From Allacma fusca (lineage: Eukaryota; Arthropoda; Collembola; Symphypleona; Sminthuridae): DNA of 64,000 nt. A model generated the notes under the pieces. That model was not told where the DNA came from and made no database searches. It saw nothing but the letters and a program-made list of their open reading frames with translations. The stretch lies in the NCBI GenBank assembly GCA_947179485.1, contig OX359246.1, forward strand, positions 60,429,632 to 60,493,631, in the 5' to 3' direction. Made by a program: the position numbers and the translations under genes. Of this stretch, positions 12,500 to 24,129 are shown piece by piece. Numbering within the stretch: position 1 is the stretch's first letter; each line of letters opens with the position of its first letter.

Positions 12500-13960
12500 T
12501 GAAGGAATTTCTTTGATTATTGAGATAACTGAGCATTCACTCCCACTTGTCTTTCTATAGTGCTGGGATATTTCTATTTGCTAAATTTAGTAAACGTAAA
12601 TTAGGTATACACGCAACTAGCAAATAATAATAATTGTAATTCTACAGATCTGCTGTGATAATTCACATAACTATAATAATTAGTACAAGCGTCACAGTCG
12701 GCCATAAAACTTTACTTAAAGCTCCATTGAAGGAGAGTAAGGTTATACATTTTTTTTTAATTGAGTCTTCTTTCCAAACTGCCAAATCTGATAAGTTTTA
12801 TGAGAAAACACGGAATTCAGATTGGAACAAGAGTCTCGTAGATAAAGGTGGCAATTAAAATTGCCATGCGTGACATCCCCAGTGGTCTACATTTTTAAAT
12901 GTAGGAATATTGTGGGTACATTGTAATTAGCTTATTTTGTCCAAGGAGCCTCTTTGTAAATTCAAATCAAAGGCAGTATTCCTTGACAGTGAGGATGTCG
13001 ATAACTAATTACATTTTTATTTCATGTATGCATACGAATTTCGTGTTATACAGAGAAAGTAACGTATTAGGATTAATTATTACATGACTGGAAGCGTGGG
13101 AGTTTTGTGCGTTTTGTTGAATTTTCTACACGGGAAGAATAGGATATACATATGTATTTGAAACATCGTTAGAAGTCACACTGTCCTTCCAGATCCACCC
13201 ATGCGTTTACGGCGGATACAAATAATTGTGTTACAATGATTTTTAATATTTACAAAACTAATTTTACAAAATAATACATGAAAATTGTAGTTCTGTGGGA
13301 AAAAACAATAAGGAAAAAGATTTCGGGAATAATCCGACTGTTCAAAGATTTTAGGATAATTGAGAAATAAGTATTTTTATGTTGGCTTATGTATATTATA
13401 TGTAATTATGTATAGGTGGATTATGTATCTATGCACGTGGCAAATACATTACAAGAGAAATATTTTTGTATTGGGACGTATCCCTAGAGGTGAGGAATAA
13501 TTTGAAATAATTATTGTATCTATTTGAAAGAGTATTTAAAATACATTGCGTAATCTGTATACGGCATTTTTCTCGTTGTAAATATTTTAAAGTATTTTGT
13601 ATTTCGTATTTTGTCTGCACCATAAGTTCTATTGTATTTTATATTTCGTTTTTGAAGACCTTTGAACGAGATATTATTTTGTATTCATTTATCTTGTAAT
13701 GTTTGCCCACACCGTATATCAAATAAAAAATATAAGTTCAAAATGCATACATAGCTCTGCAACTGTCAAGATCGTCGGTGACATATGTTCCGATAAATAT
13801 TAAAGGTAAAAGTAGTAATTTAAAACATTTTGAAAACAATTATTGAAATTGGCATTGGTTCACGCAGTTCATTTTACTCATTTAATATTTCGAAGGTTGA
13901 CAGCCTCCACTATTCGATGTATGATTCTTGGGATAGAATCCTTTATAATATGTATTTGTG
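12500..13960. other. Intergenic stretch, no gene seen
   Basis: AT-rich with no coding frame of note. The region from about 13890 matches the intron just before exon 4 of the four-helix gene family, including the TATGATTCTTGGG string that also occurs at 53400. Confidence 0.4.
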
Positions 13961-13970
13961 GTTCCGTCAG

Positions 13971-14117
13971 AAAAAGTCAGGTCTTATTCAAATCTGGTTG
14001 GTCTTGTCCACCATTGGTTATGTAATTCAAGTAATCTTGGCCTTGTTAGACGGCATCGTTGGGAGCGGTTTGTTTGAATTTGTCTTCTTGGAATATTTTA
14101 TGAAAATGCTAATGTAA
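13971..14117 (+). pseudogene. Exon-4 remnant of the four-helix membrane protein family
   Basis: After an acceptor (TCCGTCAG) the frame reads KKSGLIQIWLVLSTIGYVIQ and onwards, which matches exon 4 of the intact copies at 21306-21509 and 53451-53654. The intact exon is 204 nt; here the frame ends after 147 nt, losing the last helix. No exons 1-3 were found upstream. A stranded duplicate of the last exon. Confidence 0.7.
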
Positions 14118-14119
14118 AC

Positions 14120-15120
14120 TCAGTCAGTACAGAAAAATCGAAGCTACCTAAATGCTTCGTACTTTTGCTAAAACAATTGTCTATTTTTACAGTACAATAT
14201 TACAGTTATGAATGACATAATTTTGAGCAAAAATTGCCATATTTTAGTTATTACTGTATCCTGAGACACCCGATCGTAAAAGGGGCTGACTCAACACCAT
14301 ATGTAACAAAATACATGCCTATGTACAAATATGTGAAAAATCTGTAGGTTCTCGTGGAATGTGAAAGTTTTTCATCATTCAGCAAAAACAGATTGGAGAT
14401 AATCATTACCCTCTAGCTCACATAAGGGTGTGAAATGTTTGATCCATTCAGTTTGTAGTAAAATATTTTTTTAAATTTACGTCATTATTTGAGGTTAGGA
14501 TCAAGACAATTCGTTTTTTCAGAATGTCCATTTCTAACATTTGTTAATATGTGCAGCACTTTGGCCCACTTTACTTTTAAGAAAAAGACATGTGGATAAG
14601 ACATACAGATAAATACAAAATGATCAAGTATGATTTTTTATATTGTACCGATCAATACATCTTAGCTAATTGCTGCACTCCGTTCTGAGATTCTTTATTC
14701 CGTTGAATTTTAGTATTAATAATAATTATAATTTAGAATAAGCTAGGATAAGAGCATGTTTATTAAATTACAATCTATAAATATTCTCTCCAGGATTTCT
14801 TCCAGAATTTATGTCCCAACAAAATAAATTTTAACCTTTTCCCCTAAATAATACATACGCCCTGTAGTACTACTAAAGCAGGAATAACATATGAGTATGC
14901 GCACTATGCACTTCTAATTATTCTACAAAATACTTCCCAGTAATATAATTTTTAATGTTTAAAACCCACAGGACTCGCATTTTCATGCAAACTTTGTGAA
15001 AATCGTCCAAACCTTAGGCATTGATGGGGAAAATGAAGGATTTTTATGGTAAGCTAAAATTGTCTGGCTTCTTAGTGCTTTTAATGTCCAAGAAATGGAA
15101 CTGGTCTTTTAATCGGTTTT
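14120..15120. other. Intergenic stretch, no gene seen
   Basis: AT-rich, no convincing open frame. A short stretch near 14420-14530 weakly resembles 10330-10490. Confidence 0.35.
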
Positions 15121-15126
15121 TGATTA

Positions 15127-15240
15127 AAGAACAAACTTAACGGACGCAAAATTGAGAACAAACTTAACGGACGCAAAATTGAGAACAAACTTAACGGACG
15201 CAAAATTGAGAACAAACTTAACGGACGCAAAATTGAGAGC
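15127..15240. repeat. 27-bp tandem repeat, four units
   Basis: Four near-identical copies of a 27-bp unit containing AACAAACTTAACGGACGC. The period is a multiple of 3, so open frames run through it on both strands, but no start or context supports a protein. It abuts the left edge of the duplicated block that begins at about 15252. Confidence 0.9.
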
Positions 15241-15952
15241 AAACAATGACTGTTATGTTGCGTTTTTCGCCCAGGGAAATGAAACAAATTTTGCTAAAAT
15301 CTGGGGAAAGTTCTACAAATTGAGGATACTGTATTTTTGATAAATGCTGCTTCTTGATTCTATTTGAGCAACGAAGGAAGAAGAGACAAAGGTATTTGGG
15401 CACCCTCTATATTCAGCTATAATTACGTATTTCTTAATTGTAACAAACTGTGTAGTCCTTAATTTTTATTTAGTATTTCTGCAAGGCTCATTAAATTCCT
15501 ATAAGGAGGCTTAATTCCGAAAACTTTACTTATGTACTTGGTATAAGCAAGTTGATGATCCATCACACTCCGAATTAAGAACGATTCAATCGTGGTAGTA
15601 TTTCGTCACGAAATAATTCATTAAAAAAGCATTGGACAGCCGAGTGAAACAACCGGTTGAATAATTCGTGTTAGTACATGTAAATAATTACATACATACA
15701 GTTGAATGGAAATTGAAAACTAATAATAATAGCTGGAAGTGCTTGATTAAAAGTGTATGCATACACCACATATACCAAGCTAGACAATTCCCTTACTATT
15801 ACATACAATCAAGGAACATACATATGTACTGCTATATGATGATGCATGTAAAACGGATTCCACACCGTCAGAAAATACTGACATGGGTTCAGGAGGAAAC
15901 CCATTCGTATAGCAAATGCTCCTTAAAACACAAGAAGTCTCGGTATGTACAA

Positions 15953-16642
15953 TAGTGCATCACATAGGTTCAAAACAGTCGAACCTGAACCCGAACTTGG
16001 ACCCAAACTTTGGGTACCTCAAAAGTGTGAACCTGTACCTGAAAATGTACCCATTTAACAGGTTCAAATATTTCGATCCCGAACCTGACATGATTTCATT
16101 TTTGTAGTACCCGCACCTGATTAGTACCTGAACCCGAAAAAGTACCCAAAAGACGACCTGAACCCGTGTATTTTTGAACCGGACCTGAACATGTTTGGGT
16201 ACTTGAGAATCCGAACTTTTTTAACATTTTATCTTGTATTAAAAGTACAAATATTACAAAATATATTTAAAATGAATAAGAATGCAAGTTCTCTGGTTCC
16301 TGGGACACCCTGCCATTGCTTTTGCGATGGAAATCATCTTGGAAGCTTGAAATTCTCCGGCCCTTACTTTCAATTAATGAACCCAAACATTTCAGGTCTT
16401 TTGTGAGCAGGTTCAGGTCTTTCATGTATTACACCTGGTCCTGACAGGTAATTAAAATCAAAACGGTTTTTTTTCCGTACCTGGTCCTGAACCTGAAACT
16501 GTCTCCAATTTCACGGGTAAAAAATATTGTACCCAGAAAGGACCCAAAATTATTGGGTCCAAAATACATGCACCCATACTGAACCTGAACCTGGACCTGA
16601 ACCCAAATACCCGGGTGCGACCTGAACCCATGCGATGCACTA
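15953..16642. mobile_element. hAT-like non-autonomous element with CCTGAAC repeats
   Basis: Terminal inverted repeats of ~20 bp (TAGTGCATCACATAGGTTCA on the left; on the right the same with two changes). An exact 8-bp target duplication ATGTACAA lies at 15945-15952 and 16643-16650. The paralogous block at ~26500 has the uninterrupted site (ATGCACAA), proving an insertion. An 8-bp duplication with a TAGTG start is typical of the hAT superfamily. The ends are packed with ACCTGAACCC-type repeats in both orientations; there is no transposase. Confidence 0.88.
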
Positions 16643-16670
16643 ATGTACAAGTTTTAATATTTCTTATTAG

Positions 16671-17066
16671 TTTTTGTTTTTTTACATACTTTACGGGAAA
16701 ATCCCTTACTGTGATCGTTCCTGTACTACTGCCAACGTATGACAGTGTATACTTGTGTTATTATATTACACTGTTGATAAACTTACTACCAATATGACTC
16801 TCACACACGGATTCACTTCAATAAATTTTCTTATCCTATTCCATCATGTAGTTACTCTTTAAAAACTACACCCTCAAAAGCCAGGATAGAAGCAGCATAT
16901 TCAAAGTCAATGCTTACAAATCTAGATGAGGAAGATTGCGACATCCAACTGGAGAATACAATTCAGTCATATTTCATGCCCACATCTTACTTTGCTTTGT
17001 TTCCCAGTTTTTCGCCAAGGATTACCTTAAAAAGGGAACAAGGGAATTATTCCAGAAACAATTTCC
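16671..17066 (+). pseudogene. Elongase pseudogene, copy 1
   Basis: Decayed similarity to elongase exon 2 (TTTACGGGAAAATCCCTT, ACTACTGCCAACGTATGACAG) and exon 3 (frame LENTIQSYFMPTSYFALFPS against LENTIWSLVMYTSYFALFAQ of the intact gene). The histidine box is destroyed, and the end of exon 2, the intron and the start of exon 3 are missing as one deletion. It is part of the duplicated block, with a sister copy at 26531-26930. Not functional. Confidence 0.8.
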
Positions 17067-17879
17067 AGGATTTGGGAAACATTTTGAATAATGCAGAAAT
17101 TTTGGTATTATATGAGTTAGAGCAAGAGCACTTATCACAACTGTCTGCCATCGTTCTTTTTAATGATAACCACCCTTATGACTACATAATTCTTTATATG
17201 GTCCGGCAATATAACTGGAGTAATTAGTATTTCACTTCACCAATCATATTTCTTTCCCCACTCATCTTTGGGAAAGGATAATTTATTATTGTTGCACGAA
17301 ATCCCCAGCAAGGATTTCAACCACAACTGAACTCGTCCGAGATTGCTATTTGAAGATTTGATGCCAAATTTGTGGGAAATCGGTTAAAGCAATTTAACAT
17401 GTAAACGCTCTCGAACGGATCCCAGAATTGGCACTCGGAAAACGACAGGAGCGCGTTTAGGAAGGAGGGTAAAGATTTTTTAAAAATTTCATCATTGCGT
17501 GTTACAAAAGCCTAAAAAGCCATCGTACCGCATATATTTGTACTGAAGTCTGTTGAGTAGGCTTTATGGTAAATGGTACATGTACATACTTGCATAACAA
17601 TAGCAGTGCTTTTAGGAGGAAGATCCAAGATTTAATAATCTCATTCCATCACGGCTCATTTAATATTTAGGATGTAGGTATATATATGTATTATTATTAT
17701 TGTACATATCACACATGTGAGCTGACAATTGAAATACATACAAATATATATAATTATGTATTTATATATGTCCTTGTTATGTTGTAACATGTAGACATTA
17801 TCTATGCACAGTATAAAATTCACCAGCTTCATCACCTATTCATAAAATTTGACTGGTAGCAGATTGTGGTAGAGATTCT

Positions 17880-18075
17880 TACACCACGATCCGAAGCTCA
17901 AACAGGAAAAATCAATGAATTTTCGGCCAGGGTTGGCTGGCCCGAAGTTTCTGAAATGAATTATTGTTAAGAAGTAATTATTCAGCATCAGCTTACAATT
18001 AGCGCAGCCTCACATAAATGTCGTTTAAGCAACAAATTGTGTTCTTATAAAAATGAGACTTTACAATTTGTTTCC
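17880..18075. repeat. Inverted paralogue of 27020-27820
   Basis: The reverse complement of this stretch matches the flanks of the element at 27163-27755: TTATAAGAACACAATTTG-type sequence on one side, and CCCTGGCCGAA followed by TGATTTTTCCTGTTT on the other. Here the two flanks are continuous (CAGCCAACCCTGGCCGAA on the minus strand), so it serves as the empty site for that element. No coding function was recognised. Confidence 0.7.
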
Positions 18076-18164
18076 TTGTAGTGCAACTTTAGGCATCATT
18101 TCCATATAAAAATGATGGATAATATTAAAAATTAATTTTCCAGGCTGACGTGAACAATTTCCAC

Positions 18165-20023
18165 CAGACATGTCCAGCCTTCGAAGGCTAGCCTTCAATG
18201 AAGGCTTCATTGATGGCGGAATATCAATTTTCCAGAGAGTTGGGAAGGGAAGGCGGGATGGCTGAATTAATTCGAGAAGGCTGAAGGAAGGCTTCCTAGA
18301 ATTAACAGAAAACGGAAGGCGAAGGAAGGAAGTATGTAAAGTAGCCCTCTGCTACTTAGAAGGCTTCACGCATGCCTATGAACGACAATAGATAGTTACA
18401 AATCAGTGCTGCGATCGGGTCAAGTAATTTCAAAACTTGACCATGAACTTGACTTGTCCACGAAACTTCAAGTAATTTTCAAGACACAACCTGAACTTGA
18501 TAACTCGCGTTCGTGTAATTACTTGACTTGTCAAGTTCAAGTAATCAAGTAACTTTTGTAAGACCCGAACTTGATCAAGTAATTAAAGTTCCAAACTTGA
18601 CTTGAACTTGACTTGACCATGATTTCAACGCGACTTGAACTTGATAATTCAAGTTAAGTATTACAAAAAATAAAACATGGCCACAATAACTTGTCGAACT
18701 TGCATCGGCAAATTATTTCCTTCAGACTGAAAATCAAAACGCATTCAGAAAACAATTTTACTACTATTTTTTATTTAAAACCATTCGAGGACATCTTTGA
18801 GCGTATACTGATTACAGTAAAAGTCCGATATAATTGACTATAAAATTTATAAAGGAATTTACCTTATAAAAAACTTCTAAAGCATTGTGTAAATTAAAGT
18901 TGGGGTCACACAAATGCATCCCTGATATCGATACATTCCTTATAAGCTGAGCCCTTATTCCTTATAACGGACTTTCACTGTATGTATATCGGACGAGTTT
19001 TATTTAATGTTCATACATACATGTACCAATTTGAGTATTACCTATACTCTTAATTTAATATTTCATAAACTAGTACTTACTTATTTATTAAACGCTTTTT
19101 GTAAAGAGCCATCCAAGCTCATTTTATATTGGAATTTATTTACACAAGTTGAAACTAATAATTCTAAGCTACAATATGAATTATCAAGATATTTCTTTCA
19201 TTTCATGGAGAGGCTGCTGCAACAACTAACAATGAGAAACGTCTGGTAAACAAGACTTTCATAAAACGGACTCTGATTTTGAATTTTGTCCTTTGATTTA
19301 TGACATGTGCAAACAAAATACCCTAAACACGACATGAAGTTGGATTGTGATTTTGAAATTGCTTCCGTCCTTTATGGCATGCGAAATCTAAAATTACTTG
19401 AACTTGACCATGACATCTCAAGTTCATGGTCAAGTTTTTTCTTTCCATTACTTGACCCTGAACTTGACTTGAGGTTCAAGTAAATTTTCCTTACTTCTAC
19501 TTGAACCTGACTTGTCTTGCCATGGTCAAGCCAAACACGTACTTGAACTTGACCCGAAAGATTCAAGTAAAAAAATTGGCCTACTTGAACTTGACCCGAA
19601 CTTGAACTTGAGTTGAAAACTCAAGTATTATCTGTATACTTGAACTTGTCCGCAGCACTGTTACAAATACAACAATGAGAGCGTACTAAAAATACTACAA
19701 ATATGCACAAATGTACAGTCATATGCACAATGAGACTCAAATCAATTGAGTAAATTGTATCGCTGATTTTTAGGTGTTTTACCTGCAAAAGGGTTGTTTA
19801 AATGCATTGCTATGGGATTTCGTATTATGAAATCTGAATAGGAAGGAAGGCTGAATTTTTTAGAAGGCTGAATGCTGGAGGCATTAAATTAATAAGTAAA
19901 GTAGGGCTGAAGGAAGGCAAAATATTTTGAAGGCTTCCTTTAATAGAAGGATGAAGGAATGGATTTTTTCAAAAAATTGCCTTCGAAGGTTTGAAGGAAG
20001 GTAATTTCATTTGGACATCTCTG
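18165..20023. mobile_element. hAT-like element with GAAGGCT repeats, host of a nested element
   Basis: Terminal inverted repeats CAGACATGTCCA (left) and CAGAGATGTCCA (right, reverse complement). Flanking 8-mers ATTTCCAC (18157-18164) and GTTTCCAC (20024-20031) agree at 7 of 8 positions. Both ends are built from GAAGGCT/GGAAGGCTGAAGG repeats. A second hAT-like element occupies 18404-19660, so the older element is only ~0.6 kb. It sits directly upstream of the intact four-helix gene and may have displaced its promoter. Confidence 0.8.
18404..19660. mobile_element. hAT-like element with ACTTGA repeats, nested
   Basis: Perfect 10-bp terminal inverted repeats CAGTGCTGCG and CGCAGCACTG, with a perfect 8-bp target duplication TTACAAAT at 18396-18403 and 19661-19668. 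Both ends carry dense arrays of ACTTGA/TCAAGT (for example ACTTGAACTTGACTTG) in both orientations over about 250 bp each. A ~700-bp unique AT-rich middle has no transposase. Perfect flanks mean it is younger than the element it sits in. Confidence 0.92.
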
Positions 20024-20263
20024 GTTTCCACATCCGTCATATCTACAAACCCCAGCAAAGGGGAGTTTCTGATTTATACTTTGCTGTAAATGTTACTTCG
20101 TTTGCTTAAATAAATAAGTGACAAAGGCGAATGTTGTACTTACCTCTTTTCTTATGGACAGTTCCTTCAACTCCTTTGGAGAGTTAAGTGGTCCGAAATT
20201 TTTTCGACTGTACAAAGTCAGTCTTCAGAAACTCTTTAGAGCATCGGAGTATTTTACTTAAAA

Positions 20264-21509
20264 ATGGAAGAAAGGAACATTTGTTGTTGCGGAGCGTCCA
20301 CTTGGACCAAAGTGATTGCATGGATTGAAATTGTAAGTTTGTATTGACGTAGTAAAAAAATAATTTACCATAAATCATTGTTTTGGTTAAATTTTTGAAG
20401 GACTAGCTAATTTGTTTCACTCTGGGTGTATAGTTGACTAAACCTGTAAAGTTTTTTTGTCTAAAAGACGTAAACGTCTTCATTCATACATTTATAAGGG
20501 TTAAATCACGCTCTCTATGCGTAAAGCAAAGTCTACACCCTTCTTCATAACCTAAAATCCGATTCTTAAATCATTCTTTTACAAATTCTTGTTTCGCAGA
20601 TCTTTTTCGTATTTACTATACAAGCTCATATAAACATTTTAGGGTATTACGCAGTCACTAGCTAGTGACGCTTCGCCCCTTAAGAACTTTTGTCACTTTA
20701 ACTTATGCTAGACAATTCTGCTGCTTCGAGGAGAGGCACCTTTCTAAAAAGTGTGCACTATACTGTACTTATGTTTATTTTGTCTTCTACAGCTTCTTGA
20801 TACACAATATCATGTGCACTGTACCTATATATATTTAAAATACCTTGCCTCAATTTTTTCAGGTCTGTTCAGTCATCCTCATCGTCATCTTCTCAGTAGT
20901 TGCAATCACTATTGGTGGATCTGAGCCTGATTCAGGACATGATGGTAAGAATATGCGTTATAAAAACAAGTGGAAATAAACAGCTTAATTTATCATTTAA
21001 ATTACACTCGTAATGGAACCTATTTTTTCTCTAAATCACTTTCGTTTCCCTTGCAGAATCTTTTAATAACATGTTGGCAGTCATTATGTTAATTCTGCGA
21101 GCGGTTGTTTTATTCCTAATGGGGATAGTTCTGCTTCGGGGATCTTTGAAGGTAGGTTGAAGTGTGATGCGTACATTTGCGTCAGTTCATATGATTTAAT
21201 TTTCTGATGATTCATTGTTGTGAGGGTTTATAGTCCCCTCTAACCGTTTTATGATTTTTAGCTTTGAATCCTTCTACTGTAAATATTCCTTTCTGGTCCC
21301 ATTAGAGAAAGCCAGGTCATATTCGAGCCTGGTTGGTCATCACAACCATTGGTTTGATCGTTCAAGTAATCTTGGAAACTGTCAACGTTGTCTCAGGGGG
21401 CGAGTTTGTTTCACTTGTGGTGACAGCTCTCGTAATTCCATTCTTCATTTTTCTTTTGTGGACTGTGAACATACACAAGAACGAAATCATGGCTGCTGCT
21501 ACGGCCTAG
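20264..21509 (+). CDS. Four-helix membrane protein, copy A (149 aa)
   Basis: Four exons: 20264-20332, 20863-20944, 21057-21151 and 21306-21509, all with GT-AG junctions (phases 0, 1, 0), giving 149 codons. The N-terminus is short with a cysteine cluster (ICCCGAS, residues 6-12). Four hydrophobic segments follow: about 15-40 (WTKVIAWIEIVCSVILIVIF), 55-78 (LAVIMLILRAVVLFLMGIVL), 88-108 (WLVITTIGLIVQVIL) and 118-138. One acidic loop (EPDSGHDES) lies between helices 1 and 2. The layout recalls small insect tetraspan proteins of the DUF4728/pasiflora type, which is only a suggestion; no enzyme motif is visible. The splice structure is the same as copy B at 52272-53654. AATAAA at 21809 is a likely poly(A) signal. 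An acceptor-like TATGGACAG before 20162 suggests a leader intron, as in the other copies. Confidence 0.8.
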
Positions 21510-21808
21510 TCTTCCCGTGTAATTTCAATGGAGTTTATATTTGAGAGTAAATTTAAATATTTTCATTCCTTCTTGAATCCTACCGTTATCATGGACTCAG
21601 CCATAACTTACAACTATTATCAAAACTGTTAGAAGTAATTATCTGCTACTGTAAGTAATATCGATATGCTGAGTAACCTGAGCACGCTAATGAGTGAGCA
21701 CAAGCTGTTTATTTTTACTTTGGAAGTATTACGGGGGTTCCTCTCCTTTCGTAAACTCCCCTTCATATAAATCTTTAATCATTCTGATATTATTGTTGTT
21801 TTAGCTGT

Positions 21809-21814
21809 AATAAA
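21809..21814 (+). terminator. Poly(A) signal of four-helix gene copy A
   Basis: AATAAA 300 bp after the stop codon. Confidence 0.35.
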
Positions 21815-22149
21815 TTGACTCTGATAACGTAAGTATGGAATTCGTTTTATTTTTCAATCATACTGCTAACAGAACGTATTATCGCATTGCATATGTCTTG
21901 AATCAACCATTGGTAAGAAGAGCATGGGAGTCCAAGCCATTCTTAAACATAAATATGTAATTATTGACAACCACCTCTAATCCGCACTACTTGCGAAGTC
22001 ACTATAAGAAGTGAAACCCCTAGGGATTTAACAACATGATCCAGTAGCCTTGTAAATACCCTAAAACGTTTATACACAAATGTTTTAACTTAAAAAGCCG
22101 TCTTTATTAACAATTTTAAAAGATCCCTTCCTACACCTACAAGTCCGTC

Positions 22150-22420
22150 CTTATTACAAACAGAGATTCTCAGATCTTTTGACTTTTTTTTTGGTCAGGG
22201 ATTTTCGAAAATTGTTGAGGGGATTTACGGAAATCATCCTTTATTGTCTACAGAGATTCTTGAATTTGTCGAGGTGATTTACGGAAATCATTTTGCCAAC
22301 AGGGAGTTTTAAACTTGCTTCGAACAGGGACATCCAGGACAAACCAGGAGGGAAAATATTTAAAAAATCTTCCAGGGAGATTTACAAAAATCTGAACCCT
22401 GACCCATAACCACAGGACAA
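22150..22420. repeat. Degenerate GGGATTTTC/GGAAATCATC repeats
   Basis: Strings such as CAGGGATTTTCGAAAATTGTTG and GGGATTTACGGAAATCAT (split here for length) recur several times at irregular spacing. A similar block with AACAGGGATTTTTA units occurs at 47820-48075. This resembles the interiors of the hAT-like elements, but I could not define inverted termini or a target duplication. Confidence 0.45.
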
Positions 22421-22674
22421 AAGCCCACCCTGCAATACATAAAAAATCTGAAACTACATACATACGTTCGGCTAACCAGTAGCTAAATGAGAGTGACATC
22501 AAACGTCATACAAGTTTTGCTCGGACATCAATAACCATAAACTAGGACCCAGAGGATTCATCAAGTTCGTTGTCTCATCTAGTTCTGTTTCAACTATACA
22601 TATTTCAGGAGATATACATACATAATTACATGTAATTATGTACGTCAAGTCTTAATATTTCCAGTTCGTTCACT

Positions 22675-22868
22675 TCACAGTTTAATCCTAAAAATGTCTA
22701 AAATCCACACAAATCCCTAATGTTTTCCTTCATGAAGAAACCTTCTGATCAAAGAAGGAGGTAACTGTGGATGCTAGAAAATTAGTCCGCCAGGTTTTAC
22801 ATATCAGGAATATATTTTGTCCGAATATTTGGACTAGAGTTGAGCCTGCAATCCAAGTCGAAATTCGT
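22675..22868 (+). pseudogene. Elongase exon-1 remnant 1
   Basis: Nucleotide similarity to exon 1 of the elongase at 56261: AAAATGTCTAAAATCCAC at the start, TTTTCCTTC, GGATGCTAGAAAATTAG against GGATGCAACAAAATTGG, ACATATCAGGAATATATTT, and AATCCAAGTCGAAATTCGTT. It has lost its frame and has no further exons. It lies ~310 bp before a TATA promoter of the four-helix family, an arrangement repeated at 23381 and 45911. Confidence 0.8.
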
Positions 22869-23176
22869 TGACAGGAATGCCTTGGGATTCTTGGGAAGGG
22901 GAAAAGAAGAGAAGTTAGGAAAGCTCACTTATAATTAACATGCACCCTTTTTCCAGGAATTAGCATCGTTTCAATTTTTCTTCCCCATTCCTGTAATGGA
23001 TTCGTTATGTTATAAAATATGAAAAACATAGTATGTGCAGTTGAATTTGAAGCATATTGAATCATGAGATTAATCATCCCTTAAAACTTCGACAAGCCCA
23101 AGCAGAACCCAGTCTTGATTGCACTAGTAGTTTGTGAAATAACCTGATAATAATTAGTAATTATTTGGCTTCATCT

Positions 23177-23184
23177 TATAAAAG
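23177..23184 (+). promoter_or_regulatory. Conserved TATA promoter of the four-helix family, copy 1
   Basis: TATAAAAG followed by CCACACTCTCA, preceded by the shared TAGTTTGTGAAATAA string. The same promoter and leader occurs at 23750, 46432 and, diverged, near 51972. Here no coding exon of the family follows before the next promoter copy. Confidence 0.55.
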
Positions 23185-23380
23185 CCACACTCTCATCAAT
23201 GTCCTTTAGGCCAGAATTTTTAGAGTGCCAAAACTTCTTGCGAAGTGAGGATTTCTGGTTTTCTCCTGAACAGTTACCGCTTCCGTCCAATAAACCTCAC
23301 AGACGTGTGGTTCTTCAGAACTACATGTAATCGTTAAATTACAGTTACTATGATAAAGTAAATTTGAGGTCTCAATTGCA

Positions 23381-23450
23381 ATCAGGAATATATTTTGTCC
23401 TAATTTTTGAACTAAAATTGATTATGCAATCCAAGTCGAAATTCGTTGAC
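23381..23450 (+). pseudogene. Elongase exon-1 remnant 2 (short)
   Basis: About 70 bp matching the middle of elongase exon 1 (ATCAGGAATATATTTTGTCC and GCAATCCAAGTCGAAATTCG). It belongs to a tandem repeat of the 22675-23330 unit, truncated on its left side. Confidence 0.65.
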
Positions 23451-23749
23451 AGGAATGCCTTGGGATTCTTGGGAAGAGGAAAAGAAGAGAAGTGAGGAAA
23501 GCTCACGTACAATCAACATGCACCCTTTATCCAGGAATTAGCATCGTTTCAATTTTTCTTCCCCATTCCTTTAATGGATTCGTTACGTTATAAAAACATC
23601 GCATGAACAGTTAACTTTAAAACATATTGAATCAGCTTAACCATCCTTTGAAACTTTGCAAAGTCCAAGCAGAGACCAACAGGCTTGATTCCACTAGTAG
23701 TTTGTGAAATAAACTGATAATAAGTAGTCATTATTTAGCAAATTTATCA

Positions 23750-23757
23750 TATAAAAG
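23750..23757 (+). promoter_or_regulatory. Conserved TATA promoter of the four-helix family, copy 2
   Basis: TATAAAAG with the same flanks as at 23177. The following leader (to about 24120) also retains the acceptor region TTTTTCATCTGGGCAG and the GAGTCTGCAGAGACACTTGA string seen just before the start codon of the copy at 46776, but no coding exon follows. An orphan promoter and leader. Confidence 0.5.
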
Positions 23758-24129
23758 CCACACTCTCATCAATGTCCTTTAGGCCAGAATTTTTAGAAAG
23801 CCAAAACTTCTTGCGAAGTGATGATTTCTGGTTTTCTCCTGAACAATTACCGCTTCCGTCCGATAAACCTCACAGACGTGTGGTTCTTCAGAATTATTAC
23901 ATGCATTCGTTAATAATTACAGTTACTAATACTTACGATAAAGTAAATTTGAGCTCTCAATTGCAAATACAGAATTGTTCTCACTCAACTTTTTTCATCT
24001 GGGCAGTTCCTTCAAGAGTTGCTAACTTATACGGAAATTTATTCGACCTAACAGAGTCCGAGTCTGCAGAGACACTTGATGCTTTTATGATTCCTAGACC
24101 TTTGGTTTTAGTATTAGCATAAATCATTG

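Larger units (their letters stand above)
15252..17066 (+). repeat. Segmental duplication, copy 1
   Basis: This stretch matches 25205-26940 in the same orientation at high similarity; for example both contain GCTGCTTCTTGATTCTA followed by GAAGGAAGAAGAGACAAAGG. Copy 1 is interrupted by a 690-bp hAT-like element at 15953-16642 that copy 2 lacks, while copy 2 is interrupted by a 592-bp insertion at 25405-25996 that copy 1 lacks. Both copies end in an elongase pseudogene. Confidence 0.88.

Noticed and set aside
15081-15287. A frame with four repeats of ILRPLSLFS
   Set aside because: It is the 27-bp tandem repeat read in one frame; there is no start context or splice evidence.
16671-17066. Elongase pseudogene as a processed (retrotransposed) copy
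   Set aside because: The intron is missing, but so are the adjoining ends of exons 2 and 3, so one deletion explains it; no poly(A) tail or target duplication was seen.
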